A DNA stretch of 64,000 bases from Gnetum montanum (lineage: Eukaryota; Streptophyta; Gnetopsida; Gnetales; Gnetaceae). The position numbers and the translations under genes are program-made. Location of the stretch: the NCBI GenBank assembly GCA_015680685.1, contig MNCI01001040.1:392090-456089 (forward strand). The letters run 5' to 3'. The notes beneath the pieces were generated by a model. The model saw nothing but the letters and a program-made list of their open reading frames with translations. It was not told where the DNA came from and did not search any database. This document shows positions 11,290-22,987 of this stretch, in pieces; position 1 is the stretch's first letter; the number at the start of each line of letters is the position of its first letter.

Positions 11290-12790
11290 ATAGTACCATG
11301 TGGTGGTGCCTGTTGAGGCTCTAAAGGACTTTTGCTAGCTTTAAGCACATGTGGTAGTTGAGGTGGCTATGGTTGTCCTACTATAGTTGCAACCTCTAGT
11401 GGAAGGCAAAAGGCATCAAGCAATGCCTTCATATTCTCCTCGTTACTCCAAGGATCATTCATAGTCCATGAGGCATCACTAATGTGAGTTGGAATGGGAA
11501 TATCCCATGGACAAGGCATGACCGAGAACATCTCCTTTATGTTAACAAACCAAGCAACAAACTATTTACATTTGATGTTGAATTCCCTTACTACATTTTG
11601 CAACTCCTAGTAGTCATTCATCCTCCTAGCCAAGTTCTTGATAGTTGATCATTGATCTATGAATCATGCCTTGAGAACTTTGGGTTTAGCATTGGCCATC
11701 AAAAGCTTGTCCTTGGTGTTCTTGTGGTGGTCTAACTTGGCCTCGTATAGTAAGTACGAGTTGGCCACCTATTTCCCTAATTCAAACTATGGCCATCTAG
11801 TAGTCAACATGGCCAGATTTGTGTAATGGAGATTGGCAAGCTCCATGTACTCCATCATCTCCTCGATCTACAACTCCTTCTTGTGTATTTCCACCTTTTT
11901 GTAGGCATCTATCCCATCAAAAATGGATTGCCATAACTCTTTTTCTTGTTGGAGTTACTAGAGGGTCTCATTTACCTTTACCTTCACTAACTAGATGTGC
12001 TTCTCATTTACTTCTTTTAGTAGACTAACTTGTTCTCTATAGTGGTCCTTGACTCTCTTAAATTTGAGAGCCTGCAATTTGTAGGTGGTTATGCACACAC
12101 CTCCTCTATGGAGAGATTCCTATTCTTTGCTACCAATCTTATCAATTTTTTATTTTCTCTAGCTAGTTGCTCCTACTATAGTTTCTTTTGTACATCAATA
12201 TTCCATAGGTAATGATTCTCTGTGGTCAATTGGACATTATCCTAATGGGTCTAATCTAATGACTTTTGAATCTTATGTTGTGTGGCCTCTACCAAGGATC
12301 TATTAAACACCTCCATTTCCATTGCAGCTCAACCCCATTGAGCTTAGTGTGAAGTTATGCCATAGCCTCATCTCTTGTTAGTGCTAAGTTGAGAAATGCG
12401 GGATTGGCAATCTAGGCTCTTAGATCAGCAACTTCCATAGCCAAGCATTCATTCTACTCCTTAGCTATTTCAAGTTGCCCCTCAAATATGATATTTTTGG
12501 CTCTTGACACTAGTAGCTCTAACTAGGTTATAGTGATGTTGTCTAAAAGGTCAAAGACATCTAGAAGCAATTGCCCAATTTCCACTAGTCAATCTATCAG
12601 TTCCTCATACTATGTTATGCTTATTCTACCACTTATTATCCCTGCAAATATCTACACATCTCTGAGTGAAGTGATGTCTAGTGTAGATGCCACAAGTGCA
12701 TTGAGCATTTCAAAAATTCTATCAATGATCACTTCTACTATTGTTTCTTGTCCCTAGTGCTGCATCCTCCTCCAAGTACATCAAGAAGGT
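11290..12790 (-). pseudogene. Extra coiled-coil ORF of Athila-like element, C-terminal part
   Basis: Long open stretches on the reverse strand, in two frames, read as a Leu/Glu/Lys-rich protein. An N-side portion contains DRIFEMLNALVASTLDITSL; a later portion contains VKDHYREQVSLLKEVNEKH, DAYKKVEIHKKEL and EEMMEYMELANLHY. It ends with ISDASWTMNDPWSNEENMKA and ALLDAFCLP near 11410. Heptad-like spacing suggests coiled coil. In-frame stops are mostly TAG where CAG would be expected. It continues the frame at 32607-33565 beyond element B. It lies between pol and the 3' LTR in sense orientation, the place where Athila elements carry an env-like ORF, but no membrane segment or env similarity was recognised. 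Function unknown. Confidence 0.6.
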
Positions 12791-12823
12791 CACAACATTC
12801 CCAGAGATTTTTGTGAGTGTTTG

Positions 12824-14914
12824 TGTAGCATCTGAAAATGTCAGTGGCTAGAACACTGAAAGGTCATTAAGCACATAACCTAACCCCAAGTCCATAGGAG
12901 GGTCGTGCTAGAGAATATGGAAATGGAATGCCCTCAGTAGTCTGGTTGATGAATCAAGGACTTACGTGGTGTCAAATAACCATTCATTGATAATAGTTTT
13001 AGCACATTACATGTAGAAGTTGAAACAAGTAAGAACGTAGCATGCACAATAGTAGAAGTGTATCAATGTACATAATAGTGGTAATAAACATAAATAAATG
13101 CATGATAGTGCAACATGTATGCTATAGAAAAGTAAAATGAGAATTCAAGTAAGGAAATGCACTACCTCGAGATTGGGGGACTTGACTTTTGATTGAATGA
13201 TGGATGTGTACAATTGGAGAGCAACATTGGACAAACATAGTTGGGTAGTAGAGAAATATGGTCATAGCTTCTAGGATGCTGCAGATGTGGTGTTGATAAG
13301 CACAAATGAGCTAATTCTTGCTGGATGAAGAGTTGTTATGCTAGAGTTGAAGAGAGATTTTGGAGGCTCTAATGCTGGGATTTGCTACTCATCAGCCTTC
13401 TGCTCGCCAATCTGCTGCCAAAGCCAACTACAAAAGCTAACACTTAGAATGTTGTTTACTGGGGTATGTATAGAGCCTAGGGTTGAGAAAGAGATGTGGT
13501 TTGGATGCCACATGTCCTGGGTCCCATGTAGCATGAATGTAAACATGTCACGCTGGTGTGCTACGCTCAAAGTGTGGTGCTACGCTAATATGCTACTCCA
13601 AATGGAACAAGAGCGAGAGTAGGAATAGTTGTCCACCTATGACCACATTGCCCAGACTGCATGTGTCAAAATTTGAGACTACCACATTTTTACACAAGTG
13701 TCTAGAACAAATGCAAATTGGAGCCTATGCTCTAGGACTATGTCTTCCCTTCTCTTTCGAGTAGGATCAAGCATAGGAACAAGTTTTGAGGATCAACAAG
13801 GGGTGCAAAAAAAAAAATCAAACTACTAATATTGGTTGTCGAGGAGAAGCTAGAGTAGAAATGACCATCGACGACATGTTCTAGAAATTTTGGAGAGGTC
13901 CTAAGGATTTTTTTCAAGTGTTACGATGTCTATGCTATTCATCGTAGCAAAGTAGCGTGAACACTGGCTTGCTACATTGTGCTACGCTACATAGCGTAGC
14001 ATAGTGTAGCATCCCCCTTTGCAAATGAATGTTGTCAAAAATTGAAAATATCATTTTGAAACCCAACAGGACAAGCAACTTGAACAATTGGCAACCATTC
14101 TTTCCACATCAAAGAGCCTACGACCTCTCAATTTCATTCTTGAGACACTTTTGTCATTGATATGCCTGCTATGCTGTGTAGCGTAGCACAGTGTAGCACT
14201 TGATTTTGAACAAATTTTACATTAATCTACACTTCTCTACCATGGGACCTTGGTCATGTTCCGAGGGCAAAGTGGGACAAGCAACTTGGAGGTCAAAGAA
14301 TGGTGAAGTGTATTTTCCATGTCAAAACAACTTGAGGGAGGATTTTATTAATGTTGGCACCCTACTACACTATGCAATGTAGCATAGTGTAGCATCCAAA
14401 ATAGGATGAATTTTATGCCACTTACTAGATTTTTCCATGTCACGATAACCATACTCCAAGGATGTAGTAGGACAAGCATCCTTGGAAGTCAAAATTTCCC
14501 AAATTCTTAGAAAACATTTCAACACTGCATGCCCTACTACGCTGTCTACATTGGACAGCGTAGCATAGCGTAATAGGTCAAAAATAGAAAATTTTCCATA
14601 CTATTTTGCACATCCTAAACAATTTTGATTGCTCTTAGCTTGGTACTTGGGTGGACTGACAACTGGGACGGCCCAAAAGATACAAAAAATTGTCGAACTA
14701 CATGGTCCACCTCCAATACTCTGTTTGTGTAAACTGGCCTTGCAACTGGATGCTACGTTAACTATGATAAGGAACATAACAGAAAAGCCTAGAGAAAAAT
14801 TTGTGAATGTTTGGACTTCTAGGGTGCCCCACAATCTATGTGGCCCATCATGACACCACATTTGGAGAAATTTTACCTAAGTCTCAATGCTTGGACAAAT
14901 CTGATGTTGTTTCA
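12824..14914 (-). repeat. 3' LTR of element B
   Basis: The LTR is 2,091 bases and matches 30524-32606 from TGTAGCATCTGAAAATGTC to the far end. On the reverse strand it starts TGAAAC and ends GCTACA, the same termini as the forward LTRs of elements A and C. Motifs such as ACTCGAAAGAG and CATGTCC...GGTCCCATGTAGCA are shared. Repeated GTAGCGTAGCATAGTGTAGC modules occur near 13980, 14170, 14370 and 14560. The reverse TATA (TATACATA) is at 13465-13472. Confidence 0.9.
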
Positions 14915-16430
14915 TTAGCCCCTCTTTATCGATGTTTGGAGGATTTGCCCAAGAGATGTCAACAAAGAATACAAAACACCATGATAAATGTGACACTAAA
15001 ACCATTCATCAGTGCCCACTTAGATGATGCTTTGCTATGCTTGAGAGTGCTAGGAAAGTGTAGTATGGTAGAGAATAGTAGATGGGTTTAAGGAGATGGG
15101 GTCAAAAAAAAATGGATGGAAAAGGAAAAAATGTAGGATGCAATGCCATGAGGGCCATTTCCATGGTTTGATCCCTCATCAGAGTGCTTGTGAGGAAGTC
15201 AGCATGCATGGGTGTCTTTCCCCTTTGGATTTCAACCTCTCATCAGAATGCCTGGAGATGGTTGATCTAGAGTTGAGACAGTTTCAAAGTGGCGACTGTG
15301 CCATTTGACTTGGGCATTTGTCCTATCCGATTCTCTCTTTTTCTTTTTTTATTTTCTTTTCTTATTTCTTATTTTCTTTTTTTTAACAAATCTGCACACC
15401 CATGTCTATTTGAAGGCAACTGCAGCATCGTTGTAGGATAAGTGTTTCCTCCCCAGGATGAGTTGTGTTACATCTGTGTGGGGCTTTGACTAGCCTACAG
15501 AGGCTTCCCATGGGATGAGTTTCATTACTTCCATTATGGGATTATCAGTTAAGCATGGGAAAGGGTTACATGTGCATTGGAGAAGCTTGTGAGGGGATGC
15601 TAGAAATTACAAAGGGAGAAAATAAAGGTTGAATTGGTTGAAAAGATGTGAGGGATGTGAATGTATGCACTCTCAAGTAGCTAGGCTAATTAAAGTGGGT
15701 ACTTTGGAACAATATAGTATCCTGATCTCATGGTAGAATGCATTCTTGATCAGCACCATCCCAGCCTTATCCTGCAAACACAACAAAGAGAAAACCAGAA
15801 AAAATTATCATCATGTAAAACGAAGGTGAAGTCCGATCCACTCAAGATACAACAAAAGCTGTGAATGCACAATGTCCATAGTAGGAAGGCTAGTGTAGGC
15901 GTTGGTGATGGCAAGCTGAAAAAACTCCAGCAGCCACACTGGAAGTGAGCACTCAAGAGGCTAGAAGCAATAATGATGTAGGTGCTTAGGAATCCCCACC
16001 ACGAGCAAGAGCTAGGATATTTAGTCGTAGGGTGAGAAGCCCAGTTGCTAAATGTTCTTTCAAACTTGGATGATGGTAAGGGCTAGAGGGTAGCAACATT
16101 GTGGCTAGGCCACAATAGTGCTAGGACTCTAGTAGGAGGTGCTGACAAAGAGAGCTACAACCAAGATGATTGACAATTGTTGCGGTAGCTCTAGAAGGTC
16201 AACAAGATGTCAAAAGACATCTTTGAAAGATCAAAAACATGCCAGGGACGATGATGTTATAAATGTCCCAAACGATGTTTCCTTGACATCGTGAATTTCA
16301 TTTTGGAACTGCAATGCCCCACCCTACCTTGCTCAAGAGGCATGGCCAAGTAACAGGAGATGGAAAACATTCTTGCTTACTTTTTCACAAGGTCCCATGT
16401 GTTGAACCAGAATGGTTGCCTCATGAACCT
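14915..16430 (-). other. 3' noncoding region of element B
   Basis: Aligned with 6276-7943 of element A. It includes the polypurine tract TAAAGAGGGGCTAA (14915-14928, reverse), a second long purine-rich tract at 15331-15383, the conserved block at about 15437-15545 and an acceptor-like TTTGCAGGATAAGG near 15770. Open frames here are not conserved as protein. Confidence 0.7.
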
Positions 16431-16880
16431 AGTTTTAGGTCTTGGTAGACCATTGAATGTGCTAGCTTAAGGTCGAAGTAGACCGTGGTTCCCATTTAAG
16501 GTCCCAGTATACCACGCTATGCTAGTTTAAGGTCCCAGCAAACTGTGATGTGCTACTTTAAGGTTCTAGCAGACCTCTGTGCTAGTTTAACATCGTAGCA
16601 GACAAGGGATGGCCAATTTAAAGTCATAGTAGACCATTCTGTGGGTGCCTGTTTCATGTCATGGCCTAAATACATGTTTTGGGTTCTAGTTTCGTGTCAT
16701 GGCCCAAAGACTTGTGCTAGTTTAATGTCATGTCAAATGCTCTGTGCCAGTTTTACGTCATAATGAATGCTTTGTGCTAGTTTTATGTCATAGTGGATGA
16801 TCTATGCTAGTTTTACGTCATAGCGGATGATTCCGTGCTAGTTTTATATCATAGTGGATGATTCTACTTACCTTGCTTTA
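16430..16880 (-). repeat. Tandem repeat tract after integrase (element B)
   Basis: About 14 units of roughly 30-37 bases. In sense orientation they read TCATCCACTATGACATAAAACTAGCACA and GTCTACTATGACTTTAAATTGGC variants. Same core and position as 5725-6275. Confidence 0.85.
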
Positions 16881-16939
16881 TATTCAATGTGATGTTATAT
16901 GTTAGACATAGTAGGGCTTCAGGTACAAATGATTGACAA

Positions 16940-18061
16940 GATTTGGGAACTCGTTGCCATCTAATTCAGCCAGCTTGAATGCTCCATTCTCTTATGCCTT
17001 TGTGACCAAAAAAGAGCCTTCCCAGTTGGCTGAGAATGTGTTCACGGGCTCGAAAATGGCCTTGAGGACTATATCCCCATTTTTGATCAAGCATTGGTGT
17101 AGATTACAATGATGTTTCTATCGTTGCTTGTCCTAATACCACTTGATGTCATTAAGCATTTGGATGCACTCTTCCTTTGTAGAGTCAAGATCAATGATTC
17201 TTGACTTGTTATTTTGAGCCTCATCCATAAAGTTTAAGAGGATCATTCAAAGTGATAGGACCTACAATTCAAGAGGTAATACCACTTTAGATCCATACAT
17301 AAGATTATCTGGGGTCTTACCTATAGCCATTTTTCATGTTGTGCGATAAGTCCATAGCACGTAGAGGAGTTTCTCGTGCCATAGTCACTTGCTATTGATG
17401 ATCATCTTTTTTAGAGGTTGATAATTGCTTTATTAGTTGCTTCTACTTGGCCATTTTCTTAGGGATAATATGGTGATGAGAAAGAATTTTTAATACCAAG
17501 GCTTTTGCAAAAGGCTCTAGTTTCCACACTACTGAATTGGGGCTCGTTGTCTGTAACGATAGTCATAGGAAGACCAAATCGAGGTACTATGTTGTCTAGG
17601 ATGAATTTGCAAATTTTTTGTGATGTGGTCTTCCTAATGGGAATAGCCTCTACCCACTTTGTGAAGTACTCAGTTGGAGTAATGATGAAGCTATGCTCTA
17701 CAGAAGACTTAGGTGTGATAGGCCCTATAATGTCTAGTCCCCAACATTGGAAAGGCCATGTGATTTATGTGGTATGTAATTCAATAGGAAATATGTGTAT
17801 GAGGTTCCAATGACATTGACATGCATCACATGTCCTTACCTTAGCAACGCAATCACATTCCATGTAAGGCCAGTAGTAGCCTAGATGCTTAATTTTTGCT
17901 GCCATAGCCCTAGGAGCTATGTGCCCTCCACACAGTCCCTCATGGACTTGATCAACAATTTTTCATGCTCCATCCCCACTAATGCAAGCTAGAAATATCC
18001 TATCATAAGATCATCGGCATAAAGCGTCATCTCCTACAAGGACATACTGCCATGCTCATTT
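16940..18061 (-). pseudogene. Integrase (element B)
   Basis: The reverse strand shows the zinc-binding segment (GGHIAPRAMAAKIKHLGYYW, then CDACQCHW), then LDIIGPITPKSS with the first catalytic D, TDNEPQF with the second and ENGQVEATNKAI with the third acidic residue, so all three DDE positions remain readable. A frame of about 100 residues on the opposite strand at 17505-17813 is only its shadow. Stops and a frameshift near the C-terminus break the gene. It follows aRNH directly and ends at the downstream repeat tract. Confidence 0.9.
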
Positions 18062-18779
18062 TCATACTACGTCCTTTTTGGCAGACGTTAGGCCATGTGG
18101 AGGCTCACCATGTTGAAGGTATGCCTTAACATCATCATACCAATCTTGGGCATGTGCTACACTGATAGATGTTGTGTTTGGTGTGTGGATGATAGGGTTA
18201 GTGCATTCCACTATTGAAGTGGGAAAGGTAGGGAACATGTGTGGTGGCACACTTAAAGCTAACGTGGCTAATGCATCGACTATAGTATTTTCTTTGCAGG
18301 GTACATATTGGACATCTAGGGTTGCAAATTGATTTAGTAAATATTTAGCCAAATCATAGTAAGGCTGTAAATGTTGTGCCTTGCATGCATAGACTTCTGT
18401 AACTTGGTTGATGACCAATTACAAATTGCCTCTAATTGCTAAGTTTTGGATCCCTGACTCTCGGGCTGCTAGAATACCCCTAAGGAGACCCTCGTATTTT
18501 GCTACATTGTTTGTGCAAAGCAACATGAAGTGATACATGAAAGGTTGAATCTCTCCAGAGGGAAATGTGATAATAGTAGTGGCATTGCCACCTGGTGTAG
18601 TTGAGGCACCATCAAAATGTAGAATAGCTTCAAAATCTGCGGGTACTAGGCTTATGCTACTAATGTGCTCATCCGGAAATTCAGGTTCTATTATTGTCTG
18701 GTCATTAGTGGGTGAAGCCATAGGTTGTGTGGCTATCACTTGAACTTTTGTAGATGACTGTGCTATGTAATGTAGGTCA
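18062..18779 (-). pseudogene. Second, archaeal-type RNase H (element B)
   Basis: AILHFDGAST (first acidic position), TNNVAKYEGLLRGILAARESG (the usual E is K here) and IQNLAIRGN mark the archaeal-type RNase H. After a single TAG, VINQVTEVYACKAQHLQPYY and YVPCKENTIVDALATLA complete the fold; the last motif holds the final acidic residue. The preceding residues STKVQVIATQPMASP form a linker from the first RNase H. Presence of both RNase H domains is diagnostic of the Tat lineage. Substitution of active-site residues and stops indicate loss of function. Confidence 0.85.
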
Positions 18780-20462
18780 AATTCTGTAGTTATAGCTTTC
18801 CACCAGGCTATCCTCCTACTTTCGTATATATTGGTTGTAATAGCCCTGAGTATGTTATTTTTGCAGATGATGTTTACTTGGCTATAGAACAAATAATGCC
18901 TCCATTTTGTAAGCACAAAAGACAATTTTTTTCTACATCATTGTATTTTGATTCATAAGTTATCAATGCATGACTCAAGTAATAGATAGGAATTTCAAAA
19001 CCATCATCCCTCTTTTGACAAAGAAAATTTGCAATAGATGTGTCTAAAGTGGTGAAATAAATGTAAAAAGGCTTATGTCTCTATGAAGGGTAAATAGTGG
19101 GAAGATGAACAAGCTCCTTCTTTAAGTTATCAAAGGGTTCCTCGCATTGGTTTGTCCATTCAAAGTTAACTCCTTTTTTAAGCAAGTGTTGCATTGGATG
19201 TAATTTATCTATTAGCCTTGCGATAAACCTTTGTATGAATTGTATCCTACCTTGCAACCCATGCAACTCCTTAAGGTTTGTAGGTGGTGCTAAGTTAACA
19301 ATAGCTTTGACTTTATTGAGGTCTACACGTATCCCCATTTTTGATACTACAAAACCTAACATGTGTCCAATTTTGACTCCGAAGATACATTTTTTGGGAT
19401 TGAGGCGGAGGTCATGCCTACAGCAATGTTGAAGGACCAGGTTTAGGTCATTTTCATGATCAAGAGATTTTTTAGATTTAACGACTATATCATCCACATA
19501 ATCATTTAGCCTTTCCAAAAGGTAGTCACTAAAAATATAAGTCATTGCCTATTAATATGTTGCTCCTACATTTTTTAGCCCGAAGGGCATCATTATGTAA
19601 CAAAAGGTTCCACAAGGGGTCATGAAGGTAGTGGCCAATTGATGTTTTGGGTTTATGTGGATTTGATTGTAGTGTGAGAATCCATCCATGAAGGATAATA
19701 AGGCATGGCCAGCTGTAGTATCAACAAGTTGGTCGATACTAGGCAATGCTAAATCATCTTTAATAGTTACTTTATTGAAATCCCAGAAGTCTATACAAAT
19801 TCATATACCCTAGTTTTCTTGGGGATGACTATGATGTTTAATACCCAATTTGCATAATTGACCACCTAGATGAACCCTGCCTGATAAAGTTTGGTGATTT
19901 CGTCATGCATGGCTAAGGCAATCTTTGGTTTAATCTTGCAAACTTTTTGTTTGACCACTTTGACATGTGAATCGATGATGATATTATGTTGTATTATACA
20001 TGGATCTAAGCCCAACATATCTTCATACAATGATGCAAACACTTTGATATTATCATTAACTTTAGAAATATTTTGCTGATCATATGGCTCCAATAGAAAG
20101 CTAACCTTTAATGTTCTTACCTTGCCCATAGATGTAGTTATGGGTATTTTGATAAGGGGGTCCTCAATTACATCATCGGCTTCTAAATCTAAGGCTTGGA
20201 CTAGATGTTTGGGCCAATCCAGGGATGTTTCTAAGGATGCTATGTTGGTGTCACAAGGGGGTGGTTCGAAGTCTACCAATTCTACGTTCAAGTGTCTCAT
20301 AAACCTACCATGAGGTCTTTTTAGAATTAAGGAAAAATGAAGATCATCATGCATATCCATTTTTCCAAGCACTCTTGCAAAAATAAGCAAAACAAACAAA
20401 GTCAAGTGATACCTACTTAACACAGCAACATGAAGTAAAATGTATGCAAGGTAATTAAGCAA
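18780..20462 (-). pseudogene. Reverse transcriptase and first RNase H (element B)
   Basis: A 198-codon open frame (20462-19866) forms the N-terminal linker. It contains MHDDLHFSLILKRPHGRF, LDWPKHLVQALDLE and MLGLDPCIIQHNIIIDSHVK and leads into the RT finger region DEITKLYQAGFI. After a frameshift come LPSIDQLVDTTAGHALLSFM, TTFMTPCGTFCY and the catalytic YVDD at 19489-19500, then LRLNPKKCIFGV and LGFVVS. RNase H follows at about 19080-18780 with YYLSHALITYE. The linker begins right beside a repeat tract and has no protease upstream in the usual place; protease lies 6 kb away beyond the antisense gene. Confidence 0.9.
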
Positions 20463-20464
20463 TG

Positions 20465-20685
20465 TTATAAAATTGCCAATTTAAGATCTTAGCAAACTGT
20501 GATCATGCAAAACTATATTTTGAAATTGCTAGTTTAAGGTCTTAGCAAACCACCACTATGCAAAACTATATTTTGAAATTGCTAATTTAAGGTCTTAGCG
20601 GATCATCACTGTGATTATAGTAAAGGGAATGCCAAAATTTCCAGTTTAAGGTCATAGTGAACCATCACTAGGCTTACAAGTTTTT
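20465..20685 (-). repeat. Tandem repeat tract between antisense gene and RT (element B)
   Basis: About four units. Three are about 63 bases, with the core CTAAGACCTTAAACTAGCAA followed by a TTCAAAATATAG-TTTTGCAT extension. Same core as the other tracts of this family. Confidence 0.85.
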
Positions 20686-20719
20686 TTTTCTTGTTTTTTT
20701 TGGGACATTTATGTGCTAC

Positions 20720-20870
20720 ACTACAGGGGACATGGGGTGTCCCATGTTACATGTAGGACTTGGGGCATTCTGCGTCACGCGCGGGACATGGGACATCCCG
20801 AAAAAGTAACATGTCCTATAACCCTAATGGCTATAAATAGGAGTTTACCCATGGTAAACCTATCATTTTC
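20720..20870 (+). promoter_or_regulatory. Internal promoter of antisense gene (element B)
   Basis: TATAAATA at 20832-20839 sits in AACCCTAATGGCTATAAATA, 135 bases before the exon 1 ATG. Upstream are mirrored GGGACATGG/GGACATGGGACATCCC elements (20725-20800). Related CATGTCCCACATGTAACATG motifs occur upstream of TATA boxes in the LTRs (near 34990, and reverse near 13515 and 31215). Element C has a TATA box at the same relative place. Promoter activity is inferred. Confidence 0.6.
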
Positions 20871-21086
20871 ACTATCAAAGCTAACAATCCAGAGTGTAGT
20901 GTAGCTCAAAGAGAGCATAGTAGTTGTAGCATAACCACCAATAGGCCCAAGTTTGACACCAAGGAAATGGCACACAGGAGTGAGCGTAGGCATCAGGGTC
21001 TCGCCAACGTAGATGAAGGGGAGCGCACCTTGTGGCATCTCCCTAGAGCATGCATTAAGGAATAGAAAGAGGCACCATATGCCTAG

Positions 21087-22080
21087 TAAGCCACTACGCT
21101 ACCTTTGTTCATGTTGTGCATTACTCTCTTTGTTTATTAATTTTTTTAGCAGTGATCTATTGAGTGGGGTTATCATCGTCATTGTCCTCGCCATGGTCAT
21201 CGTACCCTACTGGCTATGGTTGCTATAGCTACTATGCTATGGCTATTACCCCTCTTGGCTACGGTAGCTACCACAACTTCTACACTATGGCTAATTCCAC
21301 TACATTTGTGGCGGTCTCCACAACCATTACCAATGCCATCACGGCTACAACCATGGACATTGCGCCACTGCCACGGTCTCCATTGTTGTGACAAGGGCAA
21401 TGTATCATCATTTCTTTTGGAGTATTTGTAATGTTCTATGTGGTGTAGCATGTATCCTAGGTAGCATAGCATGCGTGGGGAGGGTATCCTTTTCTTTTGT
21501 TACGTTCCACACAGTGGAAGAGGGTTGGGGCCTTGCAAACATTGTGTTTTTTTTTCCTTTAGGTCGTGTCACCTTTGACAATGTGACTGACAGGCCATGT
21601 TGCATTTTCAGTGCTTGTTATGCTATGTTGCATGATGCTACTATGCTACGCTGCTATGCTATGCATGACATAGGCATTATGCTACATGGGGCGCAACCAT
21701 TGTGTTGCTACGCTACACAGGGTGTAGCCATTACACTGCACGTTACATAACCATTATGATGCACATGACATAGCCTCTATGCTACATGGGGTGTACCTAC
21801 TATGCTACTATATTGCACGTGACATAGCCACTATGCTACATGGGATGTTATAATTGTTATGCTACCAAACCACTCATGAAAGGGGGCCAAATACTTGGAA
21901 AACATTTTGGTTTTCTCGATAGTACTATGGGTGCCATCTCTCATACCTAGAAAAATTTGTATACAAGGGGGTGCTACACTATATAGTAGCATAACCAAGA
22001 TTTGGAAAAAAAAAATTTAAAAGGCTTTCCCTCACAAAGTGCCTTAATTGTAAACTAACGTTTTTTGTTGTGTTATGCAG
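21087..22080 (+). other. Intron 1 of antisense gene (element B), with GCTAC-rich microrepeats
   Basis: No conserved coding sequence. It contains a GGCTATGG/CTACCAC-rich block at 21170-21380 and a tandem-like block at 21600-21860 built from ATGCTACATGGGGTGTA and GCACGTGACATAGCC units. It ends in a strong pyrimidine tract and TTATGCAG acceptor at 22080. Short open frames on both strands here are by-products of the repeats. Confidence 0.55.
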
Positions 22081-22886
22081 GGTTATTTTGAAACCAATCT
22101 TGATCGTGATCAAGCTGGTAGGTGTTTTGTGTTGCATAAGTGCCCTATAGCTAATGTTCCCCCTCCCCATGCATGAGTAAGGGACCAAGTAGTCTAGTTT
22201 TGAGAAGGTACATAGGAATTCTTAGAATTCCTCCTTTGCCACTTTAGTGTGATGGTATGGTCACACTTGTCAACCAAGACCGTAGGTGTTCTAGTTGAAA
22301 CGTTATTGCCTAGGGCAAACTGAGGCATCATAAAGTTATGACAGATGGGTCTACTAAAGGTGAAGGGATAGGGGACTCAAGTAGACATCCAAAAGGCTTG
22401 AGACTCTTATCTTGGGTTTGGGCCATGCTTGAATTTAAGTGCTACCACAAGTACAACACCTTGTTCGCACTCGCCATATGGACACTTTTTTTCCAGAACC
22501 CACCTGGGATCATCTACTGCGTTGGTGGGTGAGTCCTATGAAGATACTTAGATATGTTATATCATTCATATTGTATATTTGGAGTGCTTATTATGTTCTA
22601 TGCGTTGTCAGATTTGTAATTGACAAGGATGATCTTCATGATAAAGAGGGGGCATTGGCCTTGGCTCAAACAGCCTTACAAGAGTTCTCTTCTACTGAGA
22701 ACATGCACGTTAGTGTCATAGAATAACTTGGGACTAACTTTAGGACCTATCCAACCAAGTATGCTAAGTTCTATATAAAATGTAAGGAACTTGGATGGTT
22801 GGATGGCAAATGGAAATTTAGTCGAGTGCCCACCATGGAGAAAGTTCTAGTGAAAGTACCACTATTCCCTATGCCATTCACACCAT
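22081..22886 (+). pseudogene. Antisense gene exons 2 and 3 (element B)
   Basis: Exon 2 reads VILKPILIVIKLVGVLCCIS, later DQVV, EFLEFLLCHFSVMVWSHL and TLLPRAN. Element C has VLLKPILVVVELVGILCFMS, VV-FQLGAHEFL, FLL-HFSMIMWSHLA and LLLRANQD in the same order over almost the same length (448 against 453 bases). Both end ...Y-VGG at a GT donor. Exon 3 reads IDKDDLHDKEGALALAQTAL, FSSTENMH and CKELGWLDG; element C reads LHDEMDALALPHTTLEVFSS and AHDWLDEE. The replaced residues are often chemically similar, which suggests past selection on the protein. Confidence 0.7.
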
Positions 22887-22987
22887 GTGAGTTAGGTTCT
22901 GCATGTGTTTTCATACATTCTTGATTGATCAATTTATTGGTTTTGTTGTTTTATTTTTTCTATTGATTTTATTCTTGATTATTACAG

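Noticed and set aside
14601-15308. Several overlapping ORFs on both strands at the element B LTR edge
   Set aside because: They lie in the LTR and 3' noncoding region and are not conserved as protein in element A.
17505-17813. 102-codon forward ORF
   Set aside because: Exact opposite strand of the element B integrase core; a shadow frame.
20713-21750. Set of short ORFs near the antisense promoter taken as independent genes
   Set aside because: Apart from exon 1 they fall in microrepeats of intron 1 and do not align with element C.
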